64,000 bases of DNA from Ruegeria atlantica (GTDB taxonomy: Bacteria; Pseudomonadota; Alphaproteobacteria; Rhodobacterales; Rhodobacteraceae), in the NCBI GenBank assembly GCA_013032095.1, contig WQBJ01000004.1, forward strand, positions 186,001 through 250,000, given 5' to 3'. Shown one piece after another: positions 44,060 through 53,135 of the stretch. Every line of letters starts with the position of its first letter. Positions within the stretch are counted from its first letter, which is position 1. The notes beneath the pieces were generated by a model, which had not been told where the DNA came from, searched no databases, and saw nothing but the letters and a program-made list of their open reading frames with translations. Made by a program: the position numbers and the translations under genes.

Positions 44060-45316
44060 TTGTTCGACTTCGACATGCTGGGCCTTGCCCCGGCCCTGAA
44101 TGAAGCGCTGGAACGCGCCAATTTCACCCAACCAACTCCGATTCAGAACCAGGCGATCCCGTTGGCCCTTCAAGGCCACGATATCCTCGGGCTGGCCCAA
44201 ACCGGCACCGGCAAGACGCTGGCCTTTGGCCTGCCTCTGATCGATCACCTACTGGCACAACCTGGCAAGCCTGCGCCGAAAACGGTCAAAGCCCTAATCT
44301 TGGCACCTACCCGTGAACTGGTAAACCAGATTGCGGAAAGCCTTCGCAACCTGACCAAGAAAACGAAACTGCGCGTGGCCACCGTGGTCGGTGGGCAATC
44401 CATCGGCAAGCAGATCTCTTTCCTGTCACGCGGGACCGATATTCTGGTCGCCACGCCGGGCCGCCTGATCGACCTAATGGAGCGCGGTGCCGTCGACCTC
44501 AGCTCGGTCCGCCATCTGGTTCTGGATGAGGCCGACCAGATGCTGGACATGGGCTTTATCCACGCCCTACGCAAAATCGAGCCCGCTCTGGGTACGCCGC
44601 GCCAAACCATGCTGTTCTCGGCCACGATGCCGAAACTGATGGAGGAACTCAGCCAATCCTACCTGAGCAACCCGCAGCGCGTACAAGTCTCGCCCCCAGG
44701 CAAGGCTGCGGACAAGATCACGCAATCCGTGCATTTTCTCGACAGGGCCGAAAAACCGCGGAAGCTGCGCGAGATTCTGGCCTCAGACATGGACACCCTG
44801 ACGCTGGTCTTTGCCCGCACTAAGCACGGGGCAGAGAAACTGATGAAAGGTCTTGTGGCGGATGGCTTCAATGCCGCCTCGATCCACGGAAACAAAAGCC
44901 AGGGTCAGCGCGACCGCGCGATCAAGGCGTTCCGCGCCGGAGAGGTCAATGTGCTGGTCGCCACCGATGTCGCCGCGCGCGGTATTGATATTCCCGGCGT
45001 CGCTTACGTGATCAACTATGATCTGCCCGAGGTTCCCGACAACTACGTCCACCGGATCGGTCGCACCGCCCGCGCCGGACGTGAGGGTGAAGGCATCGCT
45101 TTCTGCGCGCCGGATGAACTGGACCAACTGCGCCAGATTCAGAAACTGATGAAAATCGAAATCCCGGTCGCCAGCGGCACAATGCCTGAGTTCGCCGAAC
45201 CCAAGAAGCCCCGCAATCGCGGCGGGTTCCGAGGTCGGAAACCGCAGGGCGCCAATTCGGCGTCAAAACCCTCGTCGTTCAAACGTCGTCGACCACGCAG
45301 ACGCCCAGCCGCATAA
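44060..45316 (+). CDS. DEAD/DEAH-box ATP-dependent RNA helicase (RhlE-type)
   Basis: 418 residues from TTG 44060, which has AAAGGA eight bases upstream (ATG 44075 is too far from it). Helicase motifs in order: Q motif FTQPTPIQNQAIP, I AQTGTGKT, Ia PTRELVNQ, Ib TPGRLID, II DEAD, III SAT, IV-V VFARTKHGAEKL and ATDVAARGIDIP, VI HRIGRTARAGREG. A basic, Arg/Lys-rich tail (RRRPRRRPAA) binds RNA. Used in ribosome assembly or RNA turnover. The rare TTG start may lower translation. Confidence 0.95.
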   Translation: MFDFDMLGLAPALNEALERANFTQPTPIQNQAIPLALQGHDILGLAQTGTGKTLAFGLPLIDHLLAQPGKPAPKTVKALILAPTRELVNQIAESLRNLTKKTKLRVATVVGGQSIGKQISFLSRGTDILVATPGRLIDLMERGAVDLSSVRHLVLDEADQMLDMGFIHALRKIEPALGTPRQTMLFSATMPKLMEELSQSYLSNPQRVQVSPPGKAADKITQSVHFLDRAEKPRKLREILASDMDTLTLVFARTKHGAEKLMKGLVADGFNAASIHGNKSQGQRDRAIKAFRAGEVNVLVATDVAARGIDIPGVAYVINYDLPEVPDNYVHRIGRTARAGREGEGIAFCAPDELDQLRQIQKLMKIEIPVASGTMPEFAEPKKPRNRGGFRGRKPQGANSASKPSSFKRRRPRRRPAA

Positions 45317-45319
45317 AAG

Positions 45320-45350
45320 AAAGGGCCGCGTTTTAAACGCGGCCCTTTTT
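45320..45350. terminator. Bidirectional terminator between helicase and mltG
   Basis: Near-perfect palindrome: AAAGGGCCGCGTTT (45320-45333) paired with AAACGCGGCCCTTT (45335-45348), A-rich before and T-rich after; serves both convergent genes. Confidence 0.92.
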
Positions 45351-45351
45351 C

Positions 45352-46512
45352 TCAGTTGCTCGAACTGTTTCGTTCGGCCTCAATCTCGCGCCATTTGGCC
45401 ACGTTGCGGTTGTGCTCGTCCAGAGTTTCCGCAAAGGCGTGCCCGCCTGTTCCATCCGCAACAAAGAAAACATAATCGGTGTCTTCCGGTGCTACGGCGG
45501 CTTCAAGACTTGCCAGACCGGGATTGGCAATCGGTGTCGGGGGCAAGCCGTCAATCACGTAGGTATTCCAAGGCGTTGCCCGGCGCAGTTCACTCCGCCG
45601 CAGGCCACGACCCAACACGCCCTGACCCTTGGTGACACCATAGATCACCGTCGGGTCTGTCTGCAACTTCATACCCTTCTCAAGGCGGTTCACGAAAACG
45701 CTGGCCACTTGCCCGCGCTCGTGCGGAACGCCAGTTTCTTTTTCGATGATCGAGGCCAGGATCAGCATTTCTTCAGGGTTGCTGATCGGCAAACCGTCCT
45801 GTCGGTTTTCCCAAACTGCATTGATCCGCAACTGCTGTTTTTCCTGCATATCCTGCAGTATGGCCGTTCGGTCATCACCCGGTGTCACCTCATAGCTGTC
45901 AGGAGCTAACATCCCTTCAGCCGGAATTTCGGTCACATCGCCGGTCAGGGCGTCGATCCCCTTCAAAGCTTCGGCAATCTGCCACGAGGTCACACCTTCA
46001 GCGACCGAAACACGATAGCGCGTATCAGCATCCTGACGCTTTTCGGCGTATTCCGCCGGAGCTTCCTCTTCCGCAGCCTCAAAATTGGCAACCTCAACGA
46101 ATTCCAGCGTGGACGGATCCAACTCGCGCACACGTGTCTGAACGCGCGTTACGCCTATCCGGTATTCAATCTCAGATCCGCAAGTGCTGGCCCCGCTGCT
46201 CGTGATGTCGTCGATGATCTGTTCCATCGACGCACCTTCGCGGACCAGAAAGCTGCCGGCTTTCAGTTGCTGCGCCTTTTCAGTGTAATCCGCAGCCAAC
46301 CGGAAGATCAGGGCGTTGCTGATCGCGCCATCGTCCTCAAGCTGCTGGCTGACCGCGGTCATGTTCGAACCGCGCTTTACCTGCAGGCACATGGCGGTTT
46401 CCAGCGGGCCTTCTGACTTGTACTGCGACTGGCCCCACACGATCAGACCGCCAACCAAGAACAAGCCGACCACTAGGATGGTCAGCGCGTTCGATGCCAA
46501 AGCCCGCCACAT
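45352..46512 (-). CDS. mltG: Endolytic transglycosylase MltG
   Basis: 386 residues. One N-terminal membrane segment (NALTILVVGLFLVGGLIVWG), a LysM-like part, then the YceG catalytic core with Glu in ILASIIEKETG and the conserved LQTDPTVIYGVT and YVIDGLPPTPIANPG. It cuts nascent peptidoglycan strands inside the membrane and sets glycan length. The ATG directly follows the fabF stop, as in many bacteria. Confidence 0.95.
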   Translation of the reverse strand: MWRALASNALTILVVGLFLVGGLIVWGQSQYKSEGPLETAMCLQVKRGSNMTAVSQQLEDDGAISNALIFRLAADYTEKAQQLKAGSFLVREGASMEQIIDDITSSGASTCGSEIEYRIGVTRVQTRVRELDPSTLEFVEVANFEAAEEEAPAEYAEKRQDADTRYRVSVAEGVTSWQIAEALKGIDALTGDVTEIPAEGMLAPDSYEVTPGDDRTAILQDMQEKQQLRINAVWENRQDGLPISNPEEMLILASIIEKETGVPHERGQVASVFVNRLEKGMKLQTDPTVIYGVTKGQGVLGRGLRRSELRRATPWNTYVIDGLPPTPIANPGLASLEAAVAPEDTDYVFFVADGTGGHAFAETLDEHNRNVAKWREIEAERNSSSN

Positions 46513-47778
46513 TTAGCTGACCTTTCCGAAGATCACGCTGGCGTTGGTACCACCGAACCCAAAAGAGTTCGACAAGGCAACGTTGATCTCACGCTCACGC
46601 TTTGCGTTCGGGGCCAGGTCGATCGGTGTCTCAACCGCCGGGTTGTCCAGGTTGATCGTCGGCGGAGCCACCTGATCACGGATCGCGAGGATCGAGAAGA
46701 TCGCCTCGATCGCGCCAGCAGCGCCCAACAGATGGCCCGTAGCCGATTTGGTCGAGGTCATAGTGGCGTTGCTGGCGTGCTCGCCCAGCAGGCGCTCAAC
46801 GGCACCCAGCTCAATCGTATCCGCCATGGTCGAGGTGCCATGCGCGTTGATATAGTCCAAATCTTTCGGCTCTAGCCCAGCGCTGCGCAGTGCGGCTTTC
46901 ATCGAACGTTCGGCCCCGTCGCCATCCTCGGACGGTGCGGTGATGTGATAAGCATCGCCGGACATGCCATAGCCCAGCACCTCGGCGTAAATCTTGGCGC
47001 CGCGTGCCTTGGCGTGTTCGTATTCTTCCAGAATAACGATGCCTGCCCCCTCACCCATGACGAACCCATCACGGTCGATGTCATAGGGACGGCTGGCTTT
47101 CTTCGGATCGTCGGCATACTTGGTCGACAGCGCTTTGCACGCGTTGAAGCCCGCGATACCGATTTCGCAGATGCAGCCTTCGCCACCACCTGCAACCATC
47201 ACGTCAGCGTCGCCTGCACGGATGATGCGGCTGGCATCACCAATCGCATGCGCACCCGTCGAACAGGCTGTCACGACAGAGTGGTTAGGCCCTTTGAACC
47301 CATGACGGATCGACACTTGACCCGAGGCGAGGTTGATCAGAGCGCCGGGGATAAAGAACGGTGACACCCGACGCGGCCCCTTGTCGCGGATCAGGTTCGC
47401 GGTGTTTGCGATGGACCCCAGTCCACCGATGCCCGAGCCGATCAGGACGCCTGTCCGCAGAAGCGCGTCTTCGTCTTCGGGCAACCAGTCAGCATCCTTG
47501 CAGGCCATTTCCGCAGCTGCGATGGAATAGAGGATGAAGTCCTCGATCTTGCGCTGCTCTTTCGGAGGCATCCAGTCGTCTGGGTTGAATGTTCCGTTGG
47601 TGCCGTCTCCGCGCGGTACTTCGCAGGCATAGGTCGTGGTGACCCCGCTTGCCTCAGCATCGAACTGAGTGATCGGGCCCGCACCGGATTCTCCGTCCAG
47701 CAGCCGCGACCATGTTTCCTCGACCCCGCTGGCCAACGGAGTGACCAATCCCAGACCGGTTACAACGACTCTGCGCAT
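46513..47778 (-). CDS. fabF: 3-oxoacyl-[acyl-carrier-protein] synthase II
   Basis: 421 residues; condenses malonyl-ACP with acyl-ACP in fatty acid elongation. Catalytic triad: Cys in VTACSTGAHAIG, His in NAHGTSTM, His in SATGHLLGAAG. Thiolase fold throughout, and the C-terminal NSFGFGGTNASVIF is typical. It is in the same direction as, but separated from, acpP by two unrelated genes and terminators, so it has its own promoter. Confidence 0.97.
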   Translation of the reverse strand: MRRVVVTGLGLVTPLASGVEETWSRLLDGESGAGPITQFDAEASGVTTTYACEVPRGDGTNGTFNPDDWMPPKEQRKIEDFILYSIAAAEMACKDADWLPEDEDALLRTGVLIGSGIGGLGSIANTANLIRDKGPRRVSPFFIPGALINLASGQVSIRHGFKGPNHSVVTACSTGAHAIGDASRIIRAGDADVMVAGGGEGCICEIGIAGFNACKALSTKYADDPKKASRPYDIDRDGFVMGEGAGIVILEEYEHAKARGAKIYAEVLGYGMSGDAYHITAPSEDGDGAERSMKAALRSAGLEPKDLDYINAHGTSTMADTIELGAVERLLGEHASNATMTSTKSATGHLLGAAGAIEAIFSILAIRDQVAPPTINLDNPAVETPIDLAPNAKREREINVALSNSFGFGGTNASVIFGKVS

Positions 47779-47927
47779 GAAATGCCTCTTGCCTGCTTCC
47801 TGTTTGAGAAACGCTCATACCCCGGCCCGGGGTCCGGGGGCAAGAGCAACGGTTTATTCCCTTCCGGCATCATCCCGCCAAAACCGAAGGAAAATTCACT
47901 TCTCGTTGCTCCGAAGGTTCCGAAAGG

Positions 47928-47968
47928 AAAAAACCGCCCCCTGCCCATTCAGGCAGATGGCGGTTTTT
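47928..47968 (-). terminator. Terminator after the HisA-like gene
   Basis: AAAAACCGCC/GGCGGTTTTT outer stem (47928-47937 with 47959-47968) with an inner CTGCC/GGCAG stem; U-tract on the minus strand 15 nt after the HisA-like stop. Confidence 0.85.
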
Positions 47969-47982
47969 CCCATAACTGTTTC

Positions 47983-48726
47983 TTACTGGAACTGTGCAAC
48001 CGGCTCATGCGCGGTTTTGGCCACGTCCAGCGCTTCTTCCAGGCTCAACGACTTACGGAACAACGCCCTCCCGACAATCGCACCCGAGATATTGTGGATA
48101 TAAGCCAATCGCGAGATATCGTCTGCCGTCCGTACTACACCGCTGGCGATAACCGGCGTCCGGGATTTTTCTGCAATGCCCGAGATCAGACCCAGCTGCG
48201 CCTCGACATCTTCCATATCACTGTCGATATCCGTCACCACAATTGCGGCAAACGGAGTATCCGCAAAGGCTTCGATGAACGCTTCCGGCGTAAAGGCGCT
48301 CTGACTGCGCCAACCCTCAGTCATTACAAAGCCTTGCCAGACGTCCACCGCCAGAACGATCTGATCTGGATAAAGCTTAGCCAGCTCTTTCACCAGAATG
48401 GGGTCTCGCGCGGCAAGCGTGCCGATCACGATCCGGCCTGCGCCTTTGTCGATCCAATGCTCGATCTGCTCGCGTGAGCGCATACCACCGGCAAGCTGCA
48501 CCGGCATCTCAGCTGAGCGAATGATCTCTTCGACCAGTTCGGCGTTGGTATCGCGGCCCTCGATCGCGTCGAAATCCGTCAACTGCATCCATTCGGCCCC
48601 GGCGCTCGACCAGCTGCGTGCTGTTTCTACCGGGTCCACATGCCAGATCATGGCGTTGTCCAGACGGCCTTTGTCCAATGTCACACATCGGCCGTTCTGC
48701 AGTTCCATAGTGGGATAAATCCTCAT
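47983..48726 (-). CDS. HisA-like TIM-barrel protein (divergent paralogue)
   Basis: 247 residues from ATG 48726 (GGAG upstream). HisA/HisF fold over the whole length, with IGTLAARDP-type and DVWQGFVMTEGWR regions. Key HisA places differ: the catalytic Asp of PAIDL is Glu (YPTMELQNG), the GGGIR loop is AGGMR, the RDG after the TD motif is replaced (VTDIDSDMED), and ASGGV is ASGVV. So it is probably not the histidine-pathway isomerase. It lies alone between fabF and a GNAT gene. Confidence 0.8.
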   Translation of the reverse strand: MRIYPTMELQNGRCVTLDKGRLDNAMIWHVDPVETARSWSSAGAEWMQLTDFDAIEGRDTNAELVEEIIRSAEMPVQLAGGMRSREQIEHWIDKGAGRIVIGTLAARDPILVKELAKLYPDQIVLAVDVWQGFVMTEGWRSQSAFTPEAFIEAFADTPFAAIVVTDIDSDMEDVEAQLGLISGIAEKSRTPVIASGVVRTADDISRLAYIHNISGAIVGRALFRKSLSLEEALDVAKTAHEPVAQFQ

Positions 48727-48844
48727 GAGCCCGCTCCTCCGCTCACCCGCATTGCAATCCAGTGTACCATACACGTCAGATCGCCCCCAGATTTTACCAG
48801 TTTCGGCAAACTGAGGACATTTTGCGGCATCGCAGCGGAGAGGG

Positions 48845-49384
48845 TTACATGCGCTTCGGCGGCCCGTTTCGGCGCAGCAATACAACCTTGGCATCATTGT
48901 ATTCGGCCTCTCGCATTGGGATGTAACCCAGCTTGTCGGCCAGCTTTTGTGAGGCGGAATTCGCCGAATTTACCATTGCAACCAATGGTCCCGGCATAAT
49001 GCGGTCAAACCAATCATGCGCCGCTTGTGCAGCCTCTATGCCCAAACCTTGACCTTGCGCCTCTGGAACCAGAATCCATCCGGCTTCGGGAAAACTATCA
49101 AAATCCTCCCCCAGCGCTCGGTTTCCATAGAAAAACCCAGCCTGGCCGATCATCTGGCGATTCGATTGCTGCAAAATAGCCCATTGGCCGAACCCGGCCA
49201 TTTGCCAGTGCCCGGCGTTACGAAGGAAGGAGTCCCACGCCTCACCGCGCGAGCGTGGCTTGCCACCGATATGACGCACGATGCACGGGTTGCGCCAAAT
49301 CTCGGCGAACCGGTTAAAATCTTCTGGCCGCATGGCGCTTAGCATCAAGCGTGCCGTGTTTATCGTCGGGGTGGATCGTATCAT
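48845..49384 (-). CDS. GNAT family N-acetyltransferase (RimJ/RimL-like)
   Basis: 179 residues of the GNAT-3 type: TARLMLSAMRPEDFNRFAEI, the acetyl-CoA loop GWILVPEAQGQGLGIEAAQA (Q/RxxGxG/A), and NSASQKLADKLGYIP. These often acetylate amino groups of proteins or small molecules; the target is unknown. ATG 49384. It reads toward the HisA-like gene with a 118-nt gap. Confidence 0.9.
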   Translation of the reverse strand: MIRSTPTINTARLMLSAMRPEDFNRFAEIWRNPCIVRHIGGKPRSRGEAWDSFLRNAGHWQMAGFGQWAILQQSNRQMIGQAGFFYGNRALGEDFDSFPEAGWILVPEAQGQGLGIEAAQAAHDWFDRIMPGPLVAMVNSANSASQKLADKLGYIPMREAEYNDAKVVLLRRNGPPKRM

Positions 49385-49468
49385 GCCCTGCCCGCTCGGA
49401 AATTTGCCTCAGTTTAAACTGTGCTTATCGAAAAAGCGTCAAGCAAGGATGAATTTACGGCAGGCATG

Positions 49469-49506
49469 AAAAAACGGCGCCTCCGTTGCCCGGAAGCGCC
49501 GCTTTT
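49469..49506 (-). terminator. Terminator after acpP
   Basis: On the minus strand GGCGCTTCCG and CGGAGGCGCC form an imperfect long stem with loop GGCAA, then GTTTTTT, 15 nt after the acpP stop. Confidence 0.85.
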
Positions 49507-49521
49507 AAGGGTTTGAAGCGA

Positions 49522-49755
49522 TTAGGACGCTTCAGAGATGAATTTGACGGCGTCGCCAAAGGTCTGGATGGTTTCGGCTGCGTCATCCGGGATCTCGATG
49601 CCGAACTCTTCTTCGAAGGCCATAACCAGCTCAACGGTGTCCAGGCTGTCTGCGCCCAGATCGTCGATGAAGGAAGCGTTTTCAGCTACTTTGTCTTCTT
49701 CAACACCCAGGTGCTCAACAACGATCTTTTTAACGCGATCTGCGACGTCGCTCAT
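49522..49755 (-). CDS. acpP: Acyl carrier protein
   Basis: 77 residues, acidic. The phosphopantetheine Ser is in [20 protein letters not shown]. Carries growing acyl chains for FabD, FabG and FabF. It follows fabG after a 208-nt gap with two stable hairpins and probably has its own promoter, as its product is needed in large amounts. Confidence 0.98.
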   Translation of the reverse strand: MSDVADRVKKIVVEHLGVEEDKVAENASFIDDLGADSLDTVELVMAFEEEFGIEIPDDAAETIQTFGDAVKFISEAS

Positions 49756-49846
49756 GTCTATTCCTCATTCCGTTTCAGGGCGTAATGCCCGGTTCAGCCC
49801 TTGCCCGCTCAGGCTGGCTTTGATTTGCCCGGTCCGGGCGGTTGGG

Positions 49847-49890
49847 TCCCGGAAGACCGGGAAAGTAGAAGGTCGACCAATCGGTCGACC
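49847..49890 (-). other. Tandem hairpins in the fabG-acpP gap
   Basis: TCCCGG-AAGA-CCGGGA (49847-49862) and GGTCGACC-AATC-GGTCGACC (49871-49890; each octamer is itself a palindrome). They lie about 90-135 nt upstream of acpP and 75 nt after fabG. Possible roles are processing, partial termination or stabilising the acpP message. No gene lies in this 208-nt gap. Confidence 0.5.
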
Positions 49891-49963
49891 CCTGCATAGA
49901 TGCGCCGCCTATAGCACAGACAACGCCCGAGGCAAACGCTTTCGCGCCCGCCCCAGCATGCGA

Positions 49964-50701
49964 TCACAACATGGCCATACCGCCATTCACATGCAAGGTT
50001 GTTCCTGTGATATATCCAGCTTCGGGGCTTGCAAGATACAGAACTGCTGCGGCAATTTCCGACGGTTCGCCCATACGGCCGGCCGGAACTTGGTTCAGAA
50101 TGCCGGATTTTTGATCGTCGGTCAGCTTGTCAGTCATCGCCGTTGTGATGAAGCCCGGGGCAACTGCGTTGGCTGTGATTCCGCGGCTGGCGACCTCATA
50201 GGCCAGCGATTTGGTCATGCCGACCATACCCGCCTTGGAGGCAGCATAATTGACCTGACCCGGATTTCCGGTTGCGCCCACCACGGACGAGATATTGATG
50301 ATCCGCCCCCAACGTGCCTTCATCATGCCGCGCAGCACGCCTTTGCACAGCTTGGCCGTGGCGGTCAGGTTCACGTCGATGACGCTCTGCCATTCCTCGT
50401 CCGACATGCGCATGAACAGGTTGTCCCGCGTGATGCCGGCGTTGTTGACCAGAATGTCCACCGCTCCCATCGTATCCGCCGCCTGCTTTGGCAGGGCTGC
50501 AACAGCCTCGGGATCGCTCAGGTTGCAGGGCAGCACATGGGCGCGTTCCCCCAGTTCATCCGCCAGCGCCTGCAGCGGCTCGACCCGCGTACCGGACAGC
50601 CCAACAGTAGCCCCCGCGCCGTGCAGAGCGCGCGCGATATCGCCCCCGATACCACCCGAAGCGCCAGTTATCAGCGCGTTCTTACCTGTCAAATCAAACA
50701 T
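49964..50701 (-). CDS. fabG: 3-oxoacyl-[acyl-carrier-protein] reductase
   Basis: 245 residues; NADPH-dependent reduction of 3-oxoacyl-ACP. SDR motifs: TGASGGIG (NADP binding), NNAGITRDN, catalytic Ser-Tyr-Lys in SSVVGATGNPGQVNYAASK, then SRGITANAVAPGFI. C-terminal TLHVNGGMAML is typical of FabG. ATG 50701; 42 nt after fabD. Confidence 0.98.
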   Translation of the reverse strand: MFDLTGKNALITGASGGIGGDIARALHGAGATVGLSGTRVEPLQALADELGERAHVLPCNLSDPEAVAALPKQAADTMGAVDILVNNAGITRDNLFMRMSDEEWQSVIDVNLTATAKLCKGVLRGMMKARWGRIINISSVVGATGNPGQVNYAASKAGMVGMTKSLAYEVASRGITANAVAPGFITTAMTDKLTDDQKSGILNQVPAGRMGEPSEIAAAVLYLASPEAGYITGTTLHVNGGMAML

Positions 50702-50743
50702 TCGATTTCCCTTTTGGTGCGTCCGTTGGGACTCTTATCTAAC

Positions 50744-51682
50744 TTACGATTCGGCCTGAGTGACCTTTTGCACGTCGTCCGGCGTACTGATGGCTTTACC
50801 AGCGATATCGCGGTTGATCTTGCGGATCATGCCCGACAGCGCCTTGCCCGCGCCGATCTCCCATGTCTCGGTCACGCCTTGCGCCGCCATGTACTGCACG
50901 CTTTCACGCCAGCGAACAGAGCCGGTAACCTGCTCGACCAGCAACTGACGGATCAGGTCAGGATCGGTGACCGCCTCGGCGCGCACATTGGCAACCAACG
51001 GCACAGTGGGAGTCTTGATCTCCACTGTGGCCAAAGCTTCGGCCATCACGTCAGCAGCGGGCTGCATCAGAGCACAATGGAACGGAGCGCTTACAGGCAG
51101 CATCACTGCCCGCTTGGCACCTTTTTCCTTGGCGATCTCTGCTGCGCGCTCAACAGCGGCTTTAGAGCCCGAGACCACAACCTGCGTGGGATCGTTGTCA
51201 TTCGCGGCTTGGCAGACCTCGCCCTGCGCGGCCTCTTCAGCAACGGCACGGACGGCGTCCAGATCCAGGCCCAGAATGGCGGCCATCGCGCCCTCGCCAA
51301 CCGGGACCGCGCTTTGCATCGCCTGGCCACGCGTGCGCAGCAGGCGGGCCGCATCAGCTACTGCCAACGAGCCCGCAGCGGCCAGAGCCGAATATTCGCC
51401 CAGCGAATGACCAGCGACAAAAGTCGCATCGGTTACCGAAACACCCTCAGCCTCAAGCGCGCGTATCGCGGCGATTGAGGTCGCCATCAGCGCGGGTTGA
51501 GCGTTTTGCGTCAGCGTCAGGTCCGCAATGTCACCTTCCCAGATCAGGCTGCTCAGCTTTTCACCCAGCGCCTCGTCGACCTCGTCGAACACAGCCTGAG
51601 CTGCCGGGTATGCCTCGGCCAGAGCCTTGCCCATCCCAATGGTTTGGGCGCCCTGCCCCGGAAAAACGAATGCGCGTGTCAT
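50744..51682 (-). CDS. fabD: Malonyl-CoA-acyl carrier protein transacylase
   Basis: 312 residues from ATG 51682 (AGAGG upstream); a 43-residue open extension lacks signals. Active site GHSLGEYSALAAAG with Ser, preceding FPGQGAQTIGMG, the His in SAPFHCALMQPAA. Transfers malonyl from CoA to ACP. First gene of the fabD-fabG-acpP block. Confidence 0.97.
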   Translation of the reverse strand: MTRAFVFPGQGAQTIGMGKALAEAYPAAQAVFDEVDEALGEKLSSLIWEGDIADLTLTQNAQPALMATSIAAIRALEAEGVSVTDATFVAGHSLGEYSALAAAGSLAVADAARLLRTRGQAMQSAVPVGEGAMAAILGLDLDAVRAVAEEAAQGEVCQAANDNDPTQVVVSGSKAAVERAAEIAKEKGAKRAVMLPVSAPFHCALMQPAADVMAEALATVEIKTPTVPLVANVRAEAVTDPDLIRQLLVEQVTGSVRWRESVQYMAAQGVTETWEIGAGKALSGMIRKINRDIAGKAISTPDDVQKVTQAES

Positions 51683-51852
51683 TGCGACCTCTTGGATGAC
51701 GTTAGGTTGCGGCGGGGTGTAAACCGTGTGACCGCGCGGCACAAGCATTGCCTGATCTCTGCACTTGGACACGCTTACTGTGCGCACCTCGCTATTGAGT
51801 CCTGATCCCATAGCTTTACGTTGGGCGCAACTACCTCACCCCGGAGCAAATT

Positions 51853-53079
51853 ATGCCGTCGACGAACACCTTCTCTAGCTATGGCAGTGTCACCAAGACC
51901 TTTCATTGGCTGACCGCCCTGCTGATCTTCACGGCCCTGCCGTTGGGCTGGATCGCCAATGATCTGGCCCATGCGATTTACGATCCGTCGGTGCCAACCA
52001 CCGAGGACGATATCGCGCGGGCCGCCCGCCTTTTCTCGCTACATAAAACCGTTGGCGTTACTGTTTTCTTTATCGCTCTTGCCCGCATCCTTTGGGCTGT
52101 CATACAGACAAAGCCCGGGCTGCTGAACGCAGACAACAAACCCGAAGCCTTTGCAGCCGAAACCGTTCACTGGATGCTCTATGCTTCTCTGGTTCTGGTG
52201 CCGGCGACTGGCTGGATACACCACGCTGCAGCTGAAGGGTTCGCCCCGATCCTGTGGCCCTTTGGACAGAACCTGCCTTTCGTACCCAAATCACCCGAAC
52301 TCGCCGAGGTCACGGCTGGGCTGCACTGGCTATTCATCTGGGTTTTGGCGGGCTCGCTGGCGCTGCACATTGCCGGAGCCCTCAAGCACCACGTGATCGA
52401 CAAGGACAGCACTCTCCGCCGCATGTTGCCCGGCCAGTCCGATGCGCCCGAACCACCTACGCAGCACCATTCCTCCGTACCTGCGGTCGCAGCTTTGGCG
52501 GTTTGGGTGGCCGTTCTGACCGGCGGGTGGTTCATCGGCGTTTTCTCTGACCACTCGACCGCGACGACTGACACGGCAGAATTAACCGAGGTACAATCGG
52601 ACTGGCAGGTGCAGGATGGCAACCTGTCCATCACCATCACCCAACTGGGCAGTCCGGTAGCTGGCAGTTTCTCTGATTGGACGGCCGCAATTGCCTTTGA
52701 AAATCCTGCAGAACCGGGATTGGCCGGAACAGTGGACGTCACGATTGGCATTACGTCGCTGAGCCTTGGTACCGTCACAAACCAGGCCATGGGTGCCGAT
52801 TTCTTCAACAGCGAACAATTCCCGACTGCCCAGTTCAAAGCCGATATCTACAAAACGGATACCGGGTACGAGGCGCGCGGCCCACTGACAATTCGTGACA
52901 AGTCCATGGACGTTGTGTTGCCCTTTGCATTGGACCTACAGGACAATACCGCCACAGTATCTGGTCAACTGGAGTTGAACCGGATGGATTTCGATGTCGG
53001 CACGTCCCAGCCGACCGAAGAATCGCTGGGTTTTGGCGTCGTCGTATCGGTCGATCTGACAGCTGAGCGTCAGGAATAA
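51853..53079 (+). CDS. Cytochrome b561 / YceI domain fusion protein
   Basis: 408 residues. Residues 1-200: four-helix cytochrome b561 (SVTKTFHWLTALLIFTALPL, SLHKTVGVTVFFIALARILW, AGLHWLFIWVLAGSLALHIAG) with haem-ligand His in each key helix. A fifth membrane segment (AALAVWVAVLTGGWFIGVF) leads to a periplasmic YceI lipocalin-like domain (~225-400). YceI domains bind polyprenyl or lipid-like ligands, so electron transfer to or from a bound quinone-like molecule is possible. A separate YceI gene faces it across a shared terminator. Confidence 0.92.
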   Translation: MPSTNTFSSYGSVTKTFHWLTALLIFTALPLGWIANDLAHAIYDPSVPTTEDDIARAARLFSLHKTVGVTVFFIALARILWAVIQTKPGLLNADNKPEAFAAETVHWMLYASLVLVPATGWIHHAAAEGFAPILWPFGQNLPFVPKSPELAEVTAGLHWLFIWVLAGSLALHIAGALKHHVIDKDSTLRRMLPGQSDAPEPPTQHHSSVPAVAALAVWVAVLTGGWFIGVFSDHSTATTDTAELTEVQSDWQVQDGNLSITITQLGSPVAGSFSDWTAAIAFENPAEPGLAGTVDVTIGITSLSLGTVTNQAMGADFFNSEQFPTAQFKADIYKTDTGYEARGPLTIRDKSMDVVLPFALDLQDNTATVSGQLELNRMDFDVGTSQPTEESLGFGVVVSVDLTAERQE

Positions 53080-53082
53080 AAA

Positions 53083-53112
53083 AAACCGCCGGGGCAGCGC
53101 CCCCGGCGGTTT
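53083..53112. terminator. Bidirectional terminator between the two YceI genes
   Basis: AAACCGCCGGGG (53083-53094) pairs with CCCCGGCGGTTT (53101-53112), 12 bp, A-run before and T after; convergent genes. Confidence 0.9.
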
Positions 53113-53135
53113 CACTTCAGATGATTGGAAGCGGC

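Noticed and set aside
43754..44248. Minus-strand frame across the gap between TetR and helicase genes
   Set aside because: It runs into the conserved helicase and TetR coding ends, has no family match, and composition is not coding-like in the gap.
49405..49416. AGTTTAAACT near the GNAT gene as a third copy of the PDH palindrome
   Set aside because: It lacks the TAGTTTA-N4-TAAACTA spacing; the arms touch with no 4-nt centre.
49538..51478. 646-residue open frame on the plus strand opposite acpP, fabG and fabD
   Set aside because: It lies exactly antisense to three certain genes, spans their non-coding gaps, and has no recognisable domain; a shadow of GC-rich codon bias.
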